In this document: in pieces, positions 34,401 through 37,539 of the stretch
Position numbering within the stretch: position 1 is the first letter of the stretch
Layout: each line of letters begins with the position of its first letter
Source: Paraburkholderia sp.
GTDB taxonomy: Bacteria > Pseudomonadota > Gammaproteobacteria > Burkholderiales > Burkholderiaceae
Reading direction: 5' to 3'
DNA: 37,539 nucleotides
NCBI RefSeq assembly: GCF_026225065.1
Contig: NZ_JAMFSB010000248.1
Span: 1-37,539, forward strand
Notes under the pieces: model-generated
What the model saw: only the letters and a program-made list of their open reading frames with translations
What the model was told of the DNA's origin: nothing
Database searches by the model: none
Translations under genes and position numbers: made by a program

Positions 34401-35602
34401 ACGGCATTCGGGCCGCGCAGCGCGCGCTCGAACGCGCCTTGCACGACGATGCGATCCGGTACGCACAGACCGTGCGCGAATGGCTGACCCAATGCGATTA
34501 CGCCGGGCGTGCACACGACGCGGCACGCGCCGATCTCTCGCTCGTGCACGCCATGATGGCGCGCTTCGGTTGGGCCGATCCGCAAGTGAAGGGGCATACC
34601 GAGCGTCTGCTGGACGAGGTCGGCGGCCTCGAGGATCCACAGCTTGCCGCGAGCGCATTGTGGACGCTCGCGACGTACTACCATGTCGCCAGCGACCGCG
34701 CCGCCGTGCAGCGCATCGCCGGGCAGCTGATCGAACTGTCCGTGAATGAAAATGATCCGTCGATCCGTGTGGCCGCCGATGCGATGCACGGCATGAGTCT
34801 ATGGATCGATGGTCACTATGCCGAGGCACGCTCGGCGTTCGAGGCGGCGCTGTCGGGCCACATCGTGGCACGCGACGCAGGACACCGGCGCCTGTTCGGT
34901 CTCGATACGCGGGCTTGGACGATGGCCTCGATGGCGAGCCTCATGTGGCATATGGACGAAGGTCCGGATGCCGCGCTGGAGATGGGGCGCGCCGCTGTGC
35001 ATTCCGCGACCTGTGTGGACCATCTACCGACCATCGGCGTCACCCTGATGTATTGCGCGCGGATGCAGCAATGCAGCGGCGACCGCGAAGGCGCGCGTGA
35101 CACGTCCGCGCTCATCCTGAGCTTGTCGCGCACTTACGGACTGAACGCCGTCGAGCGCTATGCGGCAGCCATCCACGCGTGGTCCGAAGGGGACCGCGAC
35201 GCCGTTGCGGGGCACATCGAGGCATTGCGCCGCTCGGGATGCCTGCTCGGCCTGACCTACTACGCCTCATTGATCCCGGAGATGGATGCGGCACGCGGCG
35301 ACTGGCAATCGGCGCTGCGTGAAATCGATGCATGCCTGGCACTGTGCGAAACGATGAACGAGCGCTACTACGAGGCCGAACTGCTACTGAAAAAAGCGAC
35401 CTATCTGTTCAACGCGGGCTCGCGTGAACCGGCTGGGGCCGCGGGAGAAACGTGTCGTCAGGCGCTTGCCACCGCACGCAAGGCCGGTATGACGCGCACC
35501 GCTGCAAGAGCGCAAGACATGCTGGAGCGTCTGCAGTCGAAAACGTTCCCAGAGCAGTTACCGATCAGGCCACACCCACCCATGGAGAGCGTCAGTGAGT
35601 AA
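31499..35602 (+). CDS. TOMM-system kinase/cyclase fusion protein
   Basis: A 1367-residue cytoplasmic signalling protein of the TOMM kinase/cyclase fusion type. Order: Ser/Thr kinase (about 38-310) with LGEGGSG, K67 in VAIKLM, HRDLKPQN (D166), DFG at 187-189, CAPEQLR, and Thr residues in the activation loop; class III cyclase-like domain (about 350-527); STAND/AAA ATPase with Walker A GDPGIGKS (587-594) and Walker B LFVIED (711-716); then about 450 residues of helical repeats, TPR-like. The kinase is complete. The cyclase is degenerate: the first metal Asp is S357, the catalytic Asn is A476 and the Arg is K480, though D405 is kept in KLGDTLLFYFG. Its stop overlaps the first precursor GTG by eight bases. 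It probably senses a ligand and controls TOMM production. Confidence 0.93.
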   Translation: MPSRSVTSSTDSRAPAEAAHSAQPSSAPAVELHGMHGYRLGAQLGEGGSGAVYRATRLDNGQTVAIKLMREDVARTAAERERSRARFAQETRLCETLEHPHVVALLDKGETPHGQLFAVFEFVPGKTLREMIEDEGALSAVTTGLLMTQVLEGLAAAHKQGIVHRDLKPQNVMVTVTDDVLHAKILDFGIGALISDATLPDAYTLTHATEVLGSPQYCAPEQLRKEAPTLRTDLYAWGLVVIECLTGQPVMQGASVAEILYQQLSPVDVALPPAIASHPLGTVLRLALNKNPQLRAGSADELAEQFRALHFQALVGEFNYPRGSRKSRTAEAKVATLSTKAPDAASASRQVTALCCSVGIVEDSAPLTADPASLEALEASQQQWLTRCTDIAVGYGGEACGKLGDTLLFYFGAQVGIDRPARRAARAALEMARQSSRASLDDTQTPNGWRVEIAAALHVGPIAIRVPLMGEGATAATAAKLLRLATPGQILLSEEARESLDRYADYTRTGLHFARAGHASRTVYALLGERHEHAPFDSLDRNAATPLIGREREREALLQAWRGVVASAASEAQAGEGAPRLARLVVGDPGIGKSRLVYELCETVRNAGETVAYCACLPERLNHALFPILRFVAAHWQLDIEGDPAGALAALDRMIAPLACDHAAARATLAAWLGIAAGPANLRWSTARQQQALFDVLRQLVASSGQGGPVLFVIEDVQWLDRMSVDFLESLRLSPACGSVLVVMTSRPEVLDRWRTSTERLMLRRLSRDDTRELIATLLDKADFDAATLESITQRTAGIPLFVEEIAREFVISGAMPDAGLVQGDIGAPDHQPLPASLRDMLELAFDRIDGARDTAQLAATIGLEVDAQLLADVSPHAAEVLNDDLKRLLEARIIYAQHRLGGISYAFRHALIRDAAYESMPAALRRENHARVARALGKRPERGNGMQDVNIAQHFVHARAFEEAVPHGIRAAQRALERALHDDAIRYAQTVREWLTQCDYAGRAHDAARADLSLVHAMMARFGWADPQVKGHTERLLDEVGGLEDPQLAASALWTLATYYHVASDRAAVQRIAGQLIELSVNENDPSIRVAADAMHGMSLWIDGHYAEARSAFEAALSGHIVARDAGHRRLFGLDTRAWTMASMASLMWHMDEGPDAALEMGRAAVHSATCVDHLPTIGVTLMYCARMQQCSGDREGARDTSALILSLSRTYGLNAVERYAAAIHAWSEGDRDAVAGHIEALRRSGCLLGLTYYASLIPEMDAARGDWQSALREIDACLALCETMNERYYEAELLLKKATYLFNAGSREPAGAAGETCRQALATARKAGMTRTAARAQDMLERLQSKTFPEQLPIRPHPPMESVSE

Positions 35603-35954
35603 CGTCGAAAGTAATTTTCCAACCTACCAGCAGTTTCTCGAATACCGCGCCGTCATCGTTCAGGCGATCGCCGTCTCATGGCACGACGACGCCTTTCGGG
35701 AAAAGCTGATAGATGACCCGCAAAAGGCACTGGCTGAGCGCTTCGACTACCGCTATCCGTTCAACCTCGCCCTGAAGGCGCAGCTCGACACCTCGGAGTG
35801 GACACCGGCGACGAACGGCGGCTGGACCACGCTCGAGAACAATGTGCTCGAACTCGTGCTGCCACCCGCTCCGGCCGACCCGGAGCAACACGCCATCGCG
35901 CTTGCCGCTTATAACGCAAAACATATCAGCGTCATTGAAGACGCCAAACAATAA
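35595..35954 (+). CDS. TOMM precursor-like peptide 1 (BMA_0021/0022 family), no Cys
   Basis: A 119-residue paralogue of the following precursor. It starts at a GTG with GGAGAG eight bases ahead and overlaps the kinase stop by eight bases, so translation is coupled. The leader (about 14-55) reads AIAVSWHDDAFREKLIDDPQ then KALAERFDY, a pattern related to nitrile hydratase alpha-type leaders used as TOMM leader peptides. The C-terminal end, after the shared ALAAYN (102-107), is AKHISVIEDAKQ: no Cys and only one Ser, so there is almost nothing to heterocyclise. The whole protein has no cysteine. It may be a structural partner, a decoy or regulator of the modifying enzyme, or an immunity factor. 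Confidence 0.85.
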   Translation: MSNVESNFPTYQQFLEYRAVIVQAIAVSWHDDAFREKLIDDPQKALAERFDYRYPFNLALKAQLDTSEWTPATNGGWTTLENNVLELVLPPAPADPEQHAIALAAYNAKHISVIEDAKQ

Positions 35955-35971
35955 ACCGGGGAAGACCGATC

Positions 35972-36325
35972 ATGGGAATGAATAACGCGGTTCCTACGCA
36001 GGAATCGATGCTGGAGTTCCAGGAAGTGTATCTGCGCGCAATCGCACTTTCATGGAAGGACGCAGCTTTTAAAGACGCTTTGTTGAAGAATCCTAACGAT
36101 GCACTGGCTCGTTACTTCGACTATCTGTGCCCGTGGATCATCAACCTGAAAGTCAGCGAAGCCCCAGCCGGTTCGGGATGGGACGCGGCGAAGCAAAGCT
36201 GGTCGTTGCCGCCTAACGCGATGACGTTCGGTGTGCCGGTGCGTCCGAAGGTGTCGGACGAGGAATCTATTGCGCTGGCGGCCTATAACGATGCAGGGCC
36301 GTGCTACCTCTTCACCTGCTGCTGA
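35972..36325 (+). CDS. TOMM precursor peptide 2 (BMA_0021/0022 family), Cys-rich core
   Basis: A 117-residue ribosomal precursor. The leader (about 15-57) matches precursor 1 (AIALSWKDAAFKDALLKNPN then DALARYFDY). Following ALAAYN (101-106), the C-terminus is DAGPCYLFTCC, with Cys111, Thr115, Cys116 and Cys117 as likely sites of thiazole or oxazoline formation. No canonical Gly-Gly cleavage site is seen; the core may begin at or near GP. A purine-rich GGGGAAGA precedes the ATG at 35972, and MNNAV at 35978 is an alternative start. It lies 17 bases after precursor 1 and is followed by a hairpin and the modifying enzyme. The final product is unknown. Confidence 0.9.
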   Translation: MGMNNAVPTQESMLEFQEVYLRAIALSWKDAAFKDALLKNPNDALARYFDYLCPWIINLKVSEAPAGSGWDAAKQSWSLPPNAMTFGVPVRPKVSDEESIALAAYNDAGPCYLFTCC

Positions 36326-36362
36326 GATTCGATCGACGCGCTGCATGCGAATGCGGCGCGTC

Positions 36363-36392
36363 GGTATCCCACCGCATGCCGGCGGTGATACC
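36363..36392 (+). terminator. hairpin between precursor 2 and the cyclodehydratase
   Basis: GGTATC pairs with GATACC and, inside a two-base bulge, ACCGC pairs with GCGGT around a six-base loop. It occupies the 93-bp gap after the precursor and has no T-run. A partial terminator or a 3'-end stabiliser would raise precursor mRNA over enzyme mRNA; a mere stem of no function is also possible. Confidence 0.45.
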
Positions 36393-36418
36393 TGCCGCCC
36401 TCGCTCGTCCCTTTGTCC

Positions 36419-37539
36419 ATGCTCGATGATTTTTCCCGCGTGCTGCGCTTCAAGGCGCATTTGTCGGTACTCGACGCGGGGCCCGATACGCTTTTCATCG
36501 TTGACGAGACCCGGCGCTCGGTCCTGCGTGGTGCGGTCTACGTGAGTATTGCCGCCTGTTTGCGCGAGAGCATGACGATTGCTCAAACGATCGCGACACT
36601 CTCTGCACGTTTCTCCGACTGGCAAGTTCTGGCGGTGCTCGATCATCTGGAGCGCCAGGCCTATCTTCGAAGCGACGAGCCTGACGAGCGCGACGCTGCG
36701 CGGGGTTTCTTCGAACGCACCGGGCTTAACGGAGACCGTGCTTGCGAGCAACTCGCGCAACTGCGCGTCGCGGTCGAGGCGTTTGGCATCGACCCGGCAC
36801 CCCAGAAGCGGGCTCTCGCGGCGTGCGGTATTGACCTGGACCACGAGGCACCGTTCGTCATCGCACTTGTCGATTCATACGCGCGGCGCGAGCTCGCCGA
36901 GGTGACCGAACGCGTGTTGGCACGAGGCGGGTCGGTGCTCGTCGTGATGCCCTACGGCATACAACCACTCATCGGGCCGCTGCTCGGCCCCAAAGACATC
37001 GCACCGGACGCGCCTTGCATTACGTGCCTGCGTTATTGGACCTCGCTTAACCAGCCGGTGCAGACGTTGCTCGCGCGTCATCACGGCGATGAGGCATTGC
37101 GCGTTGCGCCTGCGCATACGCCTGCCAGCGTCGCCGCGGTCAGCGCATTCGCTGCGGCGCTGATTCAACAGATCACGGTGAGCGAAGCGCGGCGCGAGCA
37201 GGCTCGCCGGCATATTCTGTCGTATCGCATCGATACGTCGACCACGGCGTCACATCGTGTGGTGCGGCGCCCGCAGTGTCCTCGATGCGGTAATCCCCAC
37301 TGGATGCAGGAGCAGGCCACGCGAGCGCCGATACTCAGGGGAGGGGACGTGCTCGCCTCACGCGAGGGCGGCTTTAGAAGCATCGAACCGCAGGGCGTCC
37401 TCAAGCGCTACAGTCATCTCGTCTCGCCGGTCAGCGGTGCGATTGCCTATCTGCATCCAATGCCAGGGCGGCATGCGGGCCTTCGCAATGTCTATGTAGC
37501 TGGATATCTGGTCTGTCCGCCCGGCATCCCGCGCACGAA
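36419..37539 (+). CDS. TOMM cyclodehydratase (E1-like) fused to YcaO, N-terminal part
   Basis: A frame open from ATG 36419 through the right edge (373 codons seen). The first part is the leader-binding, ThiF/E1-like cyclodehydratase domain of TOMM clusters: a RiPP-recognition-like N-terminus (FSRVLRFKAHLSVLDAGPD), a degenerate Rossmann-like core (FVIALVDSYARRELAEVTER), and two CxxC pairs, C200/C203 in APCITCLRYW and C287/C290 in PQCPRCGN, that should hold zinc. The segment from about residue 325, GVLKRYSHLVSPVSGAIAYL, looks like the beginning of a YcaO domain, which uses ATP to cyclise Cys, Ser or Thr. The enzyme would bind the precursor leader and act on its C-terminal Cys residues. The YcaO active site lies outside the window. 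Confidence 0.87.
   Translation, partial: MLDDFSRVLRFKAHLSVLDAGPDTLFIVDETRRSVLRGAVYVSIAACLRESMTIAQTIATLSARFSDWQVLAVLDHLERQAYLRSDEPDERDAARGFFERTGLNGDRACEQLAQLRVAVEAFGIDPAPQKRALAACGIDLDHEAPFVIALVDSYARRELAEVTERVLARGGSVLVVMPYGIQPLIGPLLGPKDIAPDAPCITCLRYWTSLNQPVQTLLARHHGDEALRVAPAHTPASVAAVSAFAAALIQQITVSEARREQARRHILSYRIDTSTTASHRVVRRPQCPRCGNPHWMQEQATRAPILRGGDVLASREGGFRSIEPQGVLKRYSHLVSPVSGAIAYLHPMPGRHAGLRNVYVAGYLVCPPGIPRT

Noticed and set aside
32468..34789. Long antisense frames (375 and 393 residues) under the kinase fusion gene
   Set aside because: The plus strand carries unmistakable kinase, cyclase-like and ATPase motifs; the antisense products show none.
35595..36325. Nitrile hydratase alpha-like subunits
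   Set aside because: The leader resemblance is real, but both proteins lack the nitrile hydratase metal-binding Cys motif and lie in a TOMM synthetase cluster, so precursor peptides are the better call.
1..37539. Mobile elements, CRISPR arrays, tRNA or rRNA genes
   Set aside because: No transposase or integrase frame, no spaced direct repeats and no tRNA cloverleaf was noticed on either strand by eye.

Overview
The window looks like a high-GC betaproteobacterial genome of the Burkholderia sensu lato group, most likely Paraburkholderia or Caballeronia. The grounds are strongly GC-biased codon use, a Porin_4-type porin, a complete acdS/acdR pair, a Wsp chemosensory operon and the BMA_0021/0022 type of TOMM precursors known from Burkholderia. 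Taxon is inferred from gene content only. I found no tRNA, rRNA, CRISPR array, transposase or integrase.

Layout. (1) 1-4484, minus strand: the proximal part of a wsp operon (wspA-wspB-wspC-wspD, and the first codons of wspE at the left edge), a surface-sensing route to c-di-GMP. (2) 4815-10114, plus strand: porin, HutC-type GntR regulator, ADP-ribosylglycohydrolase, NCS1 permease and PfkB sugar kinase. This resembles E. coli yegTUVW with a different transporter and an added outer-membrane channel, and it has two matching candidate operators. (3) 10202-18849: a sulfur-scavenging neighbourhood with a MetQ-like and an SsuA-like binding protein (no ABC permease or ATPase nearby), two tandem SfnB-type flavoproteins, a DszA/NtaA-type FMN monooxygenase, a nitroreductase-family protein and an MFS transporter. 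(4) 18903-20944: an EAL-HDOD signalling protein and an unknown 155-residue protein. (5) 21058-23502: ACC deaminase acdS with its divergent Lrp-type regulator acdR, and a NUDIX hydrolase. (6) 23652-25346: a Tat-exported type-B carboxylesterase. (7) 25453-29902: an operon of MFS transporter, full-length MmgE/PrpD protein and one-domain MmgE/PrpD paralogue, divergent from an FCD-type GntR regulator, with two identical 12-bp palindromes between them. (8) 29903-37539: a lower-GC, gene-free leader followed by a TOMM (thiazole/oxazole-modified microcin) cluster that runs off the right edge.

The TOMM cluster is the most interesting part. It encodes an FHA protein with a possible winged-helix C-terminus, a 1367-residue Ser/Thr kinase / degenerate cyclase / STAND ATPase / TPR fusion, two paralogous precursor peptides of which only the second has a Cys-rich C-terminal core, and the start of a cyclodehydratase-YcaO fusion. 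The genes are tightly packed and the kinase stop overlaps the first precursor start. My inference is that phospho-signalling (kinase to FHA protein) controls production of a heterocyclised peptide whose structure and target cannot be told from this window.
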